A stretch of DNA of 64,000 nt from Candidatus Obscuribacterales bacterium (GCA_019745415.1 JAIETF010000026.1:186001-250000), one strand, 5' to 3'; shown: positions 53,420 to 62,419, numbered from the stretch's first letter. The notes: generated by a model not told the origin, from the letters alone. Numbers and translations are program-made.

Positions 53420-56400
53420 ATGAGCACAAAAACTATACTCGGCCTTGACATCGGCACCAATTCGATTGGCTGGGCGTTGATAGCAGCAGACGAACATTTA
53501 GAGCCAAACAGCCTCATTGATTGTGGCGTCAGAATATTCGAAAAGCCAGTGAATGCCAAGGATCAAACACCCTTAAACGCCGCAAGAAGGAAAGCAAGGC
53601 TTCAGCGTCGCCAGCTATCAAGAAGAAAAGCGAGGAAAATTGCGACACAAAAGATTTTGCAGGCGCAAAAGCTCCTTCCCATAGACCAAGATGAACTAGA
53701 GAAGTTAATGCTTGATGATGTCTTTTTCAATCCATACGCTCTGAGAGCTAAAGCTCTTAATGAAAAATTGAGTGATTTTGAAATTGGTAGAGTATTGATG
53801 CACCTCGCCCAGCGACGGGGCTTTAAGAGCAATAGAAAAACACTCTTAGCTGAGGCAATCAAGTCCCTTCCGGAAATAGCCGCCATTCTTGAAGAAGAGG
53901 AACAACTGGAGGAGAAACAGATATTAGAGGTAGACCAGAAGTCAAAAAAGAAACAAAGCAAAGACTCGGAAGAAGGAATAATCAAAAGCGGAATTTCTCA
54001 AGTTCGACAATCTCTATTAGCCAGCAATTCTCCAACTTTAGGCGTGTTTCTAAACAAAATTCGTTTAGGTGAGATTGAAAGACCCACTAGTGATGGAACA
54101 CAGAAAACCATTAGAGGTCTCTATCTTGATAGAGCTATGTATGAGCACGAATTCGAAGCAATCTGGACAATTCAAAGCAGACACAATCCGATTATTCTGA
54201 CCGATGCCCTGAAAGCGGCTCTCTACAAAGCCATTTTTCATCAGCGCCCTCTCAAAACACAAAAATTCTTGGTTGGAGATTGTGTATTTGAGTATCACAG
54301 AAAAAGGGCACCTAAAGCCACTTTAGAATTTCAAAAGTACAGAATCTTGGAGCAGTTAACCAACATTCGAATAAAGGATCCTCTGACTAGGCGGGAGAGA
54401 CCTCTTGCATACGAAGAGTCGGAATCTCTGTTTCAAGAACTCCAAACTCACAATGAAGTTTCTTGGCGGAGAGTCAGAAAAATTATAGGACTTCATTCCA
54501 AGGAAGAAATAAACCTTGAAGAAGGCGGTAAGCCAAAACTCTTAGGAAACCGTGTCAACACAGCCCTGTTAGGAGCACTCGGCGAGCAATGGACGACTCT
54601 CACCGACGAACGAAAGTCACTACTTCTAACCGATCTCTTGACCATTCACAGGAAGGAGGATCTGATTAAACGGTTGATCGGACAATGGAAATTCACAGCA
54701 AGACAGGCCTACGACCTTGCGATCCTTGAGCTAGAACCAGGCTATTGCTCTTACTCTATAAAGGCACTGAAAAAAATTCTGTCTGAAATGGAAAAAGGGT
54801 TAGATGTGCACAATGCCTGCAGCAACATAGGCTATCTTGCCCCAACGCGGCGAAACAGCGCTACCTCAAACCAATTAAGTAAAGCCCCAAACCTGCGCAA
54901 CCCTATAGCAAACAGAGCACTGAACCAGTGCCGCATAGTAATTAATGCCTTACTCAAAAGATACCCAAGACCTGATGTTATAAGAATCGAACTAGCTCGC
55001 GATATGAAACTAACTAAGCGGCAAAAGGAACAAGCCGAGAAACAAAATAAGAGAAACAGAGACCTTAACGATGAAGCCCGCCCGTATCTTCAGGCGAATG
55101 GAATCACTCAGCCAAGTCGAAATGATCTCTTGAAGTACCGGCTTTGGAAAGAGCTCGGCGGCATCTGTGCATACTCCGGAAAAGCAATTCCTATAAGCTC
55201 GCTCTTCACTGGTGAGATAGAAATCGACCATATAGTTCCTTACGCTCGCTGCTGGCAGGATTCCTACACCAATAAAACTGTCTGCTATGCGGAAGAAAAT
55301 AGGATCAAAAGGAAACAAACCCCCTATGAGGCTTTCTCAAGCGATCCAGAAAAATACCGCGAGATGCTCCAGCGAATTTACGCTCTCGACTCGGTGCCAC
55401 TGGCCAAGAAGAAACGATTTGAGGAACAAGACTTCAAAGCAGATGATTTTCTCTCAAGCCAACTTAATGACACCAGGTACATCTGCCAAGAAGTGCGCTC
55501 CTACTTTCATCAGCTTGGTATTCCCGTGCAGATTACCAAAGGAGAAGCAACCGCCTCATTGCGAAGAAGATGGTATCTAGATGGAATTCTTTCAGTTGAC
55601 TCATCCACCAAGAAAAACAGAGCTGATTACAGGAACCACACTATCGATGCAATAGTAGTGGCACTCACCTCAGTAAGTCTATTTCAGCTTCTCTCAAAAC
55701 TTTCTGGACAATCTGACTTGCCGATATCAAGCAGAAACTTCGACCTACCTCTTCCATGGGCGACTTTCAGAGAAGATGTTGACAAACAAATTAGAGAAAT
55801 TGTTGTTTCTCATGCCCCAGATCGGCGGCTGCGCGATGCTTTTCATGAACAAACAGCCTTTGGTGTTACAGACCAAGAGGGTCTATATGTTAAACGAATC
55901 CCACTGACCTCTCTGAAAGAAAAGGACGTGGAGCTAATCTCAGACAAATGGGTCAGAAACGCTATCAAGCAAAGATTTCAAAATGCATCAAGCTCAGATG
56001 CCAAAAAGATCTTCGCAGAACCCCTTTTTCATGCTGATGCTAAGACGCAAATTAGACAGGTCAGGCTACCTAAGAAGATCGGCTCAGCAAACATGAGGAC
56101 CTTTCAGGACAGGAAAGGCAAGTACTTTAAAGCTTATGAGCTAGGAAACAACAGTCACGCTGAACTATTTCGAAGAAATGGGAAACTCGATATGCGAGTC
56201 GTGAGCATGCTGGAAGCAGCCAATCGCGTCCGGCGACGGAAGCAACCTGTAGTAAATAAAGACGATAATTTTGTCATGTCACTGTTCAAGAATGACATGG
56301 TTGAATTGACTCATGAGTCTGGTAAGTTCATCTATAAAGTGATTGGGCTTGAGAATTCAGTCGACCAACGTAGACTGATCATGCAGCTGCATACAGTGGC

Positions 56401-56548
56401 AAGTGCATGGAAAGACGTGGACCAAATCGCCCCAGAATTACGAGAAATTACCTTTCTAAAGAAGGTACCTTCCTATTACGACGCAAGAAACCTAACAAAA
56501 CTGAGAGTTGACCCACTAGGAAAAATTGAGTACAGCAAAAATGAGTGA
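53420..56548 (+). CDS. cas9: Cas9 nuclease, type II-C
   Basis: 1042 aa, the compact size of II-C Cas9. RuvC-I: ILGLDIGTNSIGWALI with Asp10. Arg-rich bridge helix RRKARLQRRQLSRRKARK (residues 56-73). RuvC-II: VIRIELARDM with Glu524. HNH: GEIEIDHIVPYARCWQDSYTNKTV with D603-H604 and a downstream EENRIKRK. RuvC-III: ADYRNHTIDAIVVALT with His740 and Asp743; the first His of the usual HHxxDA is Asn739. A Lys/Glu-rich insert lies near residues 155-195. AGAGGGG precedes the ATG. It cleaves DNA guided by crRNA and tracrRNA. It overlaps cas1 by 8 bases. Confidence 0.95.
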   Translation: MSTKTILGLDIGTNSIGWALIAADEHLEPNSLIDCGVRIFEKPVNAKDQTPLNAARRKARLQRRQLSRRKARKIATQKILQAQKLLPIDQDELEKLMLDDVFFNPYALRAKALNEKLSDFEIGRVLMHLAQRRGFKSNRKTLLAEAIKSLPEIAAILEEEEQLEEKQILEVDQKSKKKQSKDSEEGIIKSGISQVRQSLLASNSPTLGVFLNKIRLGEIERPTSDGTQKTIRGLYLDRAMYEHEFEAIWTIQSRHNPIILTDALKAALYKAIFHQRPLKTQKFLVGDCVFEYHRKRAPKATLEFQKYRILEQLTNIRIKDPLTRRERPLAYEESESLFQELQTHNEVSWRRVRKIIGLHSKEEINLEEGGKPKLLGNRVNTALLGALGEQWTTLTDERKSLLLTDLLTIHRKEDLIKRLIGQWKFTARQAYDLAILELEPGYCSYSIKALKKILSEMEKGLDVHNACSNIGYLAPTRRNSATSNQLSKAPNLRNPIANRALNQCRIVINALLKRYPRPDVIRIELARDMKLTKRQKEQAEKQNKRNRDLNDEARPYLQANGITQPSRNDLLKYRLWKELGGICAYSGKAIPISSLFTGEIEIDHIVPYARCWQDSYTNKTVCYAEENRIKRKQTPYEAFSSDPEKYREMLQRIYALDSVPLAKKKRFEEQDFKADDFLSSQLNDTRYICQEVRSYFHQLGIPVQITKGEATASLRRRWYLDGILSVDSSTKKNRADYRNHTIDAIVVALTSVSLFQLLSKLSGQSDLPISSRNFDLPLPWATFREDVDKQIREIVVSHAPDRRLRDAFHEQTAFGVTDQEGLYVKRIPLTSLKEKDVELISDKWVRNAIKQRFQNASSSDAKKIFAEPLFHADAKTQIRQVRLPKKIGSANMRTFQDRKGKYFKAYELGNNSHAELFRRNGKLDMRVVSMLEAANRVRRRKQPVVNKDDNFVMSLFKNDMVELTHESGKFIYKVIGLENSVDQRRLIMQLHTVASAWKDVDQIAPELREITFLKKVPSYYDARNLTKLRVDPLGKIEYSKNE

Positions 56549-57434
56549 AAGAATCGTTCTTATTTCTTCGCCCGCCCATTTGAGCCTGTTCAAGAAACAG
56601 CTGAAAATCAGGCTGACAGACACAGAAGAGTTCCATCAAATTCCAATTGAAGATATGGGAATCCTTCTGATTGACAATCAATCAGTCACGTTATCACAAG
56701 GACTTATTTCTTCTTGCCTACAAAGCAAAGTGGGAGTAGTCGTATGCAACGAAAAGCATATACCTGCAGGCTTCCTACAACCGCTAGAAGGCCACTCACT
56801 GCAAGCCAAAATACTGCGAACTCAGTTAAATGCAAGCGAACCTCTTAAGAAGCAGCTTTGGAGGAAGATTGTGCAAGCAAAATTGCAGGAGCAGGCTAAA
56901 GTTCTAAATCTGCTGGGTAAATCGAGCCAGCACCTAGAACAATTGTCTTCAAGAGTTAGAAGTGGAGATCCAGAGAATATCGAAGGTCAAGCAGCCAAGA
57001 TTTACTGGAAGAACCTGTTTGGAGTAGAGTTCATCCGAGATCAAACCGGAACCGGAAAGAATGTCCTTTTGAATTATGGATATGCCGTTATCAGGGCCGC
57101 GGTTGCCAGAGCTATTGTCTCAAGCGGGCTAAACCCAGCCTTCCCAATACATCACAGCAATCAATACAATGCAATCGCTTTAACTGATGACCTCATAGAG
57201 CCGATACGGCCAAGGTTGGATCTGCATGTTTTCAATCTAGCATCTAGGTACGACAAAGAAGAATTGACCACGGAAATAAAGCACTCAATTTTGGAAGTCT
57301 TGACCCAGGATTCTTTAATCGATGAGCAAGTTTACTCTCTTTTGGATGGACTAGGAAAATACGCAGCAAGCTTCAAAGAGTGCCTTGAGAAAAACGATTC
57401 GTCACATCTATCAATCCCAAAATTATGCCTATAA
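56541..57434 (+). CDS. cas1: Cas1 spacer integrase
   Basis: 297 aa from the ATG at 56541, overlapping the cas9 stop by 8 bases (a TTG five codons earlier is possible). Cas1 features of type II: RIVLISSPAHLSLFKKQLKIRL at the beta-sheet start, SGDPENIEGQAAKIYWKNLFG (catalytic Glu), PIHHSNQYNAIALTDDLIEPIRPRLD (catalytic His and Asp). It forms the integration complex with Cas2, which inserts new spacers. The gene order cas9-cas1-cas2 without csn2 or cas4 defines subtype II-C. Confidence 0.95.
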   Translation: MSERIVLISSPAHLSLFKKQLKIRLTDTEEFHQIPIEDMGILLIDNQSVTLSQGLISSCLQSKVGVVVCNEKHIPAGFLQPLEGHSLQAKILRTQLNASEPLKKQLWRKIVQAKLQEQAKVLNLLGKSSQHLEQLSSRVRSGDPENIEGQAAKIYWKNLFGVEFIRDQTGTGKNVLLNYGYAVIRAAVARAIVSSGLNPAFPIHHSNQYNAIALTDDLIEPIRPRLDLHVFNLASRYDKEELTTEIKHSILEVLTQDSLIDEQVYSLLDGLGKYAASFKECLEKNDSSHLSIPKLCL

Positions 57435-57754
57435 ACGGATACAGAACCATGTGGGTTGTAACAATGTTCGATCTTCCTACCGATACAAAAGCGGCAAGGA
57501 GAGCTTATACAAAATTCAGAGAGTACCTTATTGAGCAAGGCTTTATGATGCTTCAGTTCTCGGTTTATGCTCGACCATGCCTTTCCGATGAAGTTGCGGA
57601 GGCTCTGGAAAAACGACTAAAAGGCTCGCTTCCTGACGATGGAGAAGTTAGAATAGTATCGTTCACCGATAAACAATTTGCCAGGATGAAGGTTTTCCAT
57701 GGAAAATTTAGAGCTCCCACTGAAAAAATGCCTAAGCAATTGTCAATTTTTTAG
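57425..57754 (+). CDS. cas2: Cas2 integration partner
   Basis: 109 aa; the ATG overlaps the cas1 stop by 10 bases (an internal ATG at MWVVTMFDLP is a possible later start). Ferredoxin-like Cas2 fold: WVVTMFDLPTDTKAARRAYTKFREYLIEQGFMMLQFSVYARPC with the conserved Asp after the first strand, and a C-terminal VRIVSFTDKQFARMKVFHG. It is the structural dimer bridging Cas1 subunits. The array begins only 50 bases after its stop, leaving no room for a long leader. Confidence 0.95.
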   Translation: MPINGYRTMWVVTMFDLPTDTKAARRAYTKFREYLIEQGFMMLQFSVYARPCLSDEVAEALEKRLKGSLPDDGEVRIVSFTDKQFARMKVFHGKFRAPTEKMPKQLSIF

Positions 57755-57804
57755 CGAAGAAAAGTCCTCAAAAGGTGCGACCATTGGGCATTTGGGACAT
57801 AAGA

Positions 57805-60418
57805 ATTATAACTGACTGATGCCTGCCCGCTTTTCACAACGGCGGCACTGCTCTCATGGAAATGCTCAAGATTATAACTGACTGATGCCTGCCCGCTTTT
57901 CACAACACCACACGCCAGGCTTTCACCGCTGGCTCTATTATAACTGACTGATGCCTGCCCGCTTTTCACAACTACTAGGCGAGGATGAAAAATCATTGTT
58001 TGATTATAACTGACTGATGCCTGCCCGCTTTTCACAACCTTAGGTTCAGCTTTTGCTTTAGAAGTCGAATTATAACTGACTGATGCCTGCCCGCTTTTCA
58101 CAACATGACAGTAGAAGTGAAGACGCAAAGCATGATTATAACTGACTGATGCCTGCCCGCTTTTCACAACCATAGTGATCCCCGCGAAGCGTGTCAGGTT
58201 ATTATAACTGACTGATGCCTGCCCGCTTTTCACAACTTTCGCGGTGTAGCGAATACAGTAAGTGGGATTATAACTGACTGATGCCTGCCCGCTTTTCACA
58301 ACCTCACCTCTTGGTCATCGTCAATAATCCAAATTATAACTGACTGATGCCTGCCCGCTTTTCACAACAGTCAAGGTCACGCCTTCCCTTCTGTTGAGAT
58401 TATAACTGACTGATGCCTGCCCGCTTTTCACAACTACAATTGAGCGGCCCTTACTACCGCTCTTATTATAACTGACTGATGCCTGCCCGCTTTTCACAAC
58501 CAATCCTAAGTTTACTCCCCGAGTCGCTCAATTATAACTGACTGATGCCTGCCCGCTTTTCACAACCCGTCGGCTTGCAACTTCTTAATCTCTCTTATTA
58601 TAACTGACTGATGCCTGCCCGCTTTTCACAACTTATGGGGGCTGTACCAGTCAGTAAATTTCATTATAACTGACTGATGCCTGCCCGCTTTTCACAACTG
58701 CGAAAGCGGTTCGACGATCGTCGTTATCATTATAACTGACTGATGCCTGCCCGCTTTTCACAACAGGAAATGAGTCATGCAATATTTCACCAAAGATTAT
58801 AACTGACTGATGCCTGCCCGCTTTTCACAACTCGATATTGTGTGCTCCATGAGCGTGTTTCGATTATAACTGACTGATGCCTGCCCGCTTTTCACAACAA
58901 GAAGATGGGCTCGCTCAAAGTCTCTGGCATTATAAATGACTGATGCCTGCCCGCTTTTCACAACCAGTCAAGGAAGATATTGAAAGTGTTATTTATTATA
59001 ACTGACTGATGCCTGCCCGCTTTTCACAACATTCCAGCCGCAAATTAGAGCAACCGGCGCATTATAACTGACTGATGCCTGCCCGCTTTTCACAACTTAT
59101 GGGGGCTGTACCAGTCAGTAAACTTCATTATAACTGACTGATGCCTGCCCGCTTTTCACAACTGCGAAAGCGGTTCGACGATCGTCGTTATCATTATAAC
59201 TGACTGATGCCTGCCCGCTTTTCACAACAGGAAATGAGTCATGCAATATTTCACCAAAGATTATAACTGACTGATGCCTGCCCGCTTTTCACAACTCGAT
59301 ATTGTGTGCTCCATGAGCGTGTTTCGATTATAACTGACTGATGCCTGCCCGCTTTTCACAACAAGAAGATGGGCTCGCTCAAAGTCTCTGGCATTATAAA
59401 TGACTGATGCCTGCCCGCTTTTCACAACCAGTCAAGGAAGATATTGAAAGTGTTATTTATTATAACTGACTGATGCCTGCCCGCTTTTCACAACATTCCA
59501 GCCGCAAATTAGAGCAACCGGCGCATTATAACTGACTGATGCCTGCCCGCTTTTCACAACTCTTCCGCCGTCCTTCGTTCGCTTATAGAGATTATAACTG
59601 ACTGATGCCTGCCCGCTTTTCACAACTTTTCTAAGAAAGCTTCGATATCAGCTTCTATTATAACTGACTGATGCCTGCCCGCTTTTCACAACATTCCGCA
59701 GGGCGCTCGCCCGGTCGAACAGATTATAACTGACTGATGCCTGCCCGCTTTTCACAACTGCAGATACCGACTAATGCGCCTCGTAGACATTATAACTGAC
59801 TGATGCCTGCCCGCTTTTCACAACCCAACAACACTCAACAACACAGCCACACTGATTATAACTGACTGATGCCTGCCCGCTTTTCACAACCCGTCGCGCA
59901 AAGCCCTCATATCACTGGCTATTATAACTGACTGATGCCTGCCCGCTTTTCACAACGACTCTCTTTCGCAGTTGTGGAGATATCTGATTATAACTGACTG
60001 ATGCCTACCCGCTTTTCACAACAGAGGCGGCTGGCTAGAGAAGAATCCACCAATTATAACTGACTGATGCCTGCCCGCTTTTCACAACACTTTTGAGCAA
60101 TTCCTTTATGCTGTGTACATTATAACTGACTGATGCCTGCCCGCTTTTCACAACGAAACTCAGTCTAGGTCTTTTGATTCTCGGATTATAACTGACTGAT
60201 GCCTGCCCGCTTTTCACAACTGCCTCGGGTGCTGTGTACTGGGCGTTTAAATTATAACTGACTGATGCCTGCCCGCTTTTCACAACACTCGTCTATTGAG
60301 AGCACCATGGGCAGTGATTATAACTGACTGATGCCTGCCCGCTTTTCACAACCCCACCGCCGTTAACCCAGTGAAGTTCTCGACTATAACTGACTGATGC
60401 CTGCCCGCTTTTGACAAC
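57805..60418 (-). CRISPR. CRISPR array: 40 repeats of 36 bp, 39 spacers
   Basis: On the plus strand the repeat begins ATTATAACTGACTGATGCCT and ends CGCTTTTCACAAC (36 bp). I counted 40 repeats with 39 spacers of 30 bp, except four of 31 bp. Repeats at 58929 and 59393 share one substitution, that at 59987 another, and the last (60383-60418) has two. Judged by the II-C rule that the repeat starts GTTG and pairs with the tracrRNA there, crRNA is transcribed on the minus strand, and each repeat ends in TATAAT in that direction. Spacers 13-19 are duplicated as 20-26. Confidence 0.98.
58633..59560. repeat. 464-bp tandem duplication inside the array
   Basis: The block 58633-59096 (seven spacers with repeats) recurs as 59097-59560. 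Spacers are identical apart from one T/C change near the end of the first spacer (...TAAATTTC against ...TAAACTTC). The repeat variant TATAAATGAC is duplicated too, so the event was one recombination rather than repeated acquisition. Confidence 0.95.
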
Positions 60419-60436
60419 GTATATGACCCGAAGAAA

Positions 60437-60571
60437 ATGCAGGCGCACTTGCTCTCAGATAAGAAACAGGTCGGCAAAGTCAGAGACTATATCGCCGTGC
60501 CGCTCACTGAGGGCGCTGCTCCCTTCTTGGTCACCCGTGAAGAGTTCGAAGTAGCCTACGAGCCGACATAG
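60437..60571 (+). CDS. Short ORF after the last array repeat, possibly a gene fragment
   Basis: 44 aa (MQAHLLSDKKQVGKVRDYIA...FEVAYEPT). The sequence looks protein-like and the frame is open up to and into the degenerate last repeat, where a TGA stops it. No good ribosome-binding site. It could be the tail of a gene cut by array growth, or spurious. Confidence 0.3.
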   Translation: MQAHLLSDKKQVGKVRDYIAVPLTEGAAPFLVTREEFEVAYEPT

Positions 60572-60696
60572 GACGCAGGATAAATCTAGCGGATATATTG
60601 TATACAGATGCAATTGATTGGCCAAAATACTGGATGCAAACTGGAGGGGTAGGGCAAAATTGTCCTATCCCTCAATACAAGGAGCAAACAAAGACA

Positions 60697-60987
60697 ATGT
60701 CAAAAGCATCTGAAAACCGCTCGCGCAAACTGCGCGAAAACTCACTAGGGTTGGTTGCAAAAGCTAGGTCGAGGTTCCTCGACAAGTCCTTCACAGAGGA
60801 CAGTCTCAGCTATTGCATCTACACAAATGAGTATGACTTTCAAGAATTTGAGCGTCACTGCTATCCGACGTTCGTTCGCTATCAGAATGACAGTGTGATG
60901 GTCATAGCTTTCAAACGAAATGAATCAGCCCCTGACCCTGAGAAATTAGAACACGCGCTACTTTTTACGATAGAGCGACCGGACTAA
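60697..60987 (+). CDS. Hypothetical protein between the array and the stranded repeats
   Basis: 96 aa from the ATG at 60697, with AAGGAG about 12 bases upstream; the frame is open 33 codons further. A basic N-terminus (ENRSRKLRENSLGLVAKARSRFL) precedes an alpha/beta-like body with two Cys (SYCIYTN, HCYPTFV) and an acidic end. No known domain. Its place, between repeat 40 and two decayed repeats, makes it part of an insertion in the old end of the array. Confidence 0.5.
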   Translation: MSKASENRSRKLRENSLGLVAKARSRFLDKSFTEDSLSYCIYTNEYDFQEFERHCYPTFVRYQNDSVMVIAFKRNESAPDPEKLEHALLFTIERPD

Positions 60988-60992
60988 TCACC

Positions 60993-61070
60993 AGAGTCGG
61001 GCAACGCTCGGATCCCAGGCGGCACCTGTCTGCAACACAGTCAAAGCCGCCTGGACGTTCGGGTGACTCT
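60993..61070. other. Structured element with nested stems
   Basis: Outer stem AGAGTC / GACTCT (60993-60998 with 61065-61070), inner 9-bp stem CCAGGCGGC / GCCGCCTGG (61015-61023 with 61046-61054), and CTGT/ACAG at the tip. It follows the hypothetical gene by a few bases. It could be a terminator without T-run, or a small RNA. Confidence 0.45.
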
Positions 61071-61089
61071 CGGACAACGGCCTACGGTC

Positions 61090-61191
61090 ATTATAACTGA
61101 CTGATGCCTGCCCGCTTTTCACAGCCAAGACGTAGACCCAGAACAAACAGTAATCATTGCAATCGACTTATGCCTGCTCTCTTTTCACATC
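61090..61191 (-). CRISPR. Two stranded CRISPR repeats with one 30-bp spacer
   Basis: A repeat at 61090-61125 differs by one base from the consensus (ends CACAGC). After exactly 30 bases a second one (61156-61191) has about eight changes. They mark the decayed old end of the array, 671 bp from repeat 40. Confidence 0.85.
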
Positions 61192-61203
61192 TGACAAGAA
61201 CAG

Positions 61204-61944
61204 CTAAATCCCAGCCCCCATCCCAAGATGCGCCTTGAGAGCCTGCAGCGTCACACCATCGACATAGCCGGCTTGCAAAATAGCTTCTTCGAGAGTGAGT
61301 TTCTTGAAGTTAGTGAGCTGGAAGTGCAGAGCTTGCACTTCGGAAGGACCAAGAAATCTTTTATCGACCATAAGCCGAACAAGCGGCGGCAAGCCGGGCA
61401 TATTGAGCAAGTCTTGCGCCGACTGCGGCGCTGCGTGGTGAGGCATGGCTTGACCGGGAGCATTGAAACTGCCGTCATCAGGAATGAGATTATGCTTGAC
61501 CAGGGTCTGCCTGAGAATATTCAAGTCGTGGCTAAGCCTCAAGCGCGGGTGTTTCAAGACCAAACCGCAATCTAGAAGTTCATAGTAAGCCAACCTATTT
61601 TCGCGACCGTGCAACTTCTTGGTCATCAGATGCTTCTTACGCTTTAGTCTGAAAAGAGCTTTCATCTTGTTTGGTCCGACTTTCTTGTCGACCCCAAGAA
61701 ATTCATATAAATCAGGAAGGTCGCTTTCCTTAAGGGAACCAGCCCGCAGCAAATCGGGAAAAAACTCAGCCAACTGACCCGCTGCCGTCAAAACACCGCG
61801 CAAATCTTGACTAGACCAACTTTGACGCAAAGCAGCGCAGAGTATCTGACACTCTACTTCTAAACGCTTAGCCCCCATATCGGTGAGCAAGGTCTTTCCC
61901 CCTGAATCAGCTTTTGAGACCGCTTCTAGCCGAAAGCAGCTCAA
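61204..61944 (-). CDS. Hypothetical protein
   Basis: 246 aa from a TTG (a later ATG, MGAKRLEVECQIL, is the alternative). Soluble, helical, with basic RLKRKKHLMTKKLHGRENRL in the centre. The C-terminal 35 residues (FKKLTLEEAILQAGYVDGVTLQALKAHLG) resemble the small helical module seen in the N-terminal domains of type II secretion/type IV pilus ATPases (MshEN-like), where such segments bind c-di-GMP or partners; this is weak similarity only. It lies right next to the stranded CRISPR repeats. Confidence 0.6.
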   Translation of the reverse strand: MSCFRLEAVSKADSGGKTLLTDMGAKRLEVECQILCAALRQSWSSQDLRGVLTAAGQLAEFFPDLLRAGSLKESDLPDLYEFLGVDKKVGPNKMKALFRLKRKKHLMTKKLHGRENRLAYYELLDCGLVLKHPRLRLSHDLNILRQTLVKHNLIPDDGSFNAPGQAMPHHAAPQSAQDLLNMPGLPPLVRLMVDKRFLGPSEVQALHFQLTNFKKLTLEEAILQAGYVDGVTLQALKAHLGMGAGI

Positions 61945-62165
61945 GAAAGTGCCGCCGACTTTAATATCCTACCCAAAGTATCTTGGCTCAGTAAAAATTG
62001 GCCACAAGAAACTTTCTAGATACTTAGCTAAATTTCTTAGCCAAAATAGCGCAGCCAAGAGATCCTTACAAAAGATCCGCAAATGATAAACCGGCAAGAT
62101 CTAAAGCCCATAAACAAAGAACCAATATTGCAGCCTGAGCAGGCCGCCTCGTAGCAAATCTTGAT
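61945..62165. other. Intergenic region before the Zur box
   Basis: About 220 bp without a gene. Only AT-rich sequence with short direct repeats of TTAGC/TTTCTTAGCCA type (62018-62045) is seen; the promoter of the divergent gene 61204-61944 should be here. Confidence 0.4.
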
Positions 62166-62180
62166 AAATGATTATCATTT
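62166..62180 (+). promoter_or_regulatory. Fur/Zur box (AAATGATTATCATTT)
   Basis: Perfect 7-1-7 inverted repeat of the Fur-family type, 72 bp before the L33 gene. A second, imperfect copy AAATGATAATCTCAT lies at 62200-62214. The downstream genes (L33, COG0523 GTPase) make zinc-dependent control by the Fur-family protein at 43671 likely. Confidence 0.8.
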
Positions 62181-62251
62181 CCATAACATCGATATAGATA
62201 AATGATAATCTCATATCACCGAAATACTACTAAACCGTCCGGAGCTTCACC

Positions 62252-62419
62252 GTGAAGAAAAGCGACCGCATCATCATAAAGATGGCCTGTGGCGAACTGG
62301 CCTGTAATTTCTTTTACACCACCACTAAAAACAAGCGCAATCATCCAGAGAGACTGCAATTGCGCAAATACTGCCCCGGCTGCCGGGTGCACTCGGTCTT
62401 CAAAGAGACCAAGAAATAA
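62252..62419 (+). CDS. rpmG: Ribosomal protein bL33 paralogue
   Basis: 55 aa from a GTG with GGAG 7 bases upstream. The L33 core [33 protein letters not shown] is clear. It has the FYTTTKNKR segment typical of the zinc-free type but retains four Cys (ACGELAC and CPGC) that could bind zinc, so it cannot be called C-minus. It lies behind a perfect Fur/Zur box and 18 bases before a COG0523 GTPase, and is probably expressed under zinc limitation. Confidence 0.9.
   Translation: MKKSDRIIIKMACGELACNFFYTTTKNKRNHPERLQLRKYCPGCRVHSVFKETKK

Noticed and set aside
57751..60283. Long minus-strand reading frames through the array with the repeated peptide VVKSGQASVSYN
   Set aside because: The 66-bp repeat-spacer unit is a multiple of three, so any stop-free frame of the repeat stays open. 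This is an artefact of the CRISPR repeat.
61156..61191. Degenerate repeat considered as a second tracrRNA anti-repeat
   Set aside because: It lies exactly 30 bp from another repeat, as in an array, and no promoter or terminator is near. A much better anti-repeat is upstream of cas9.
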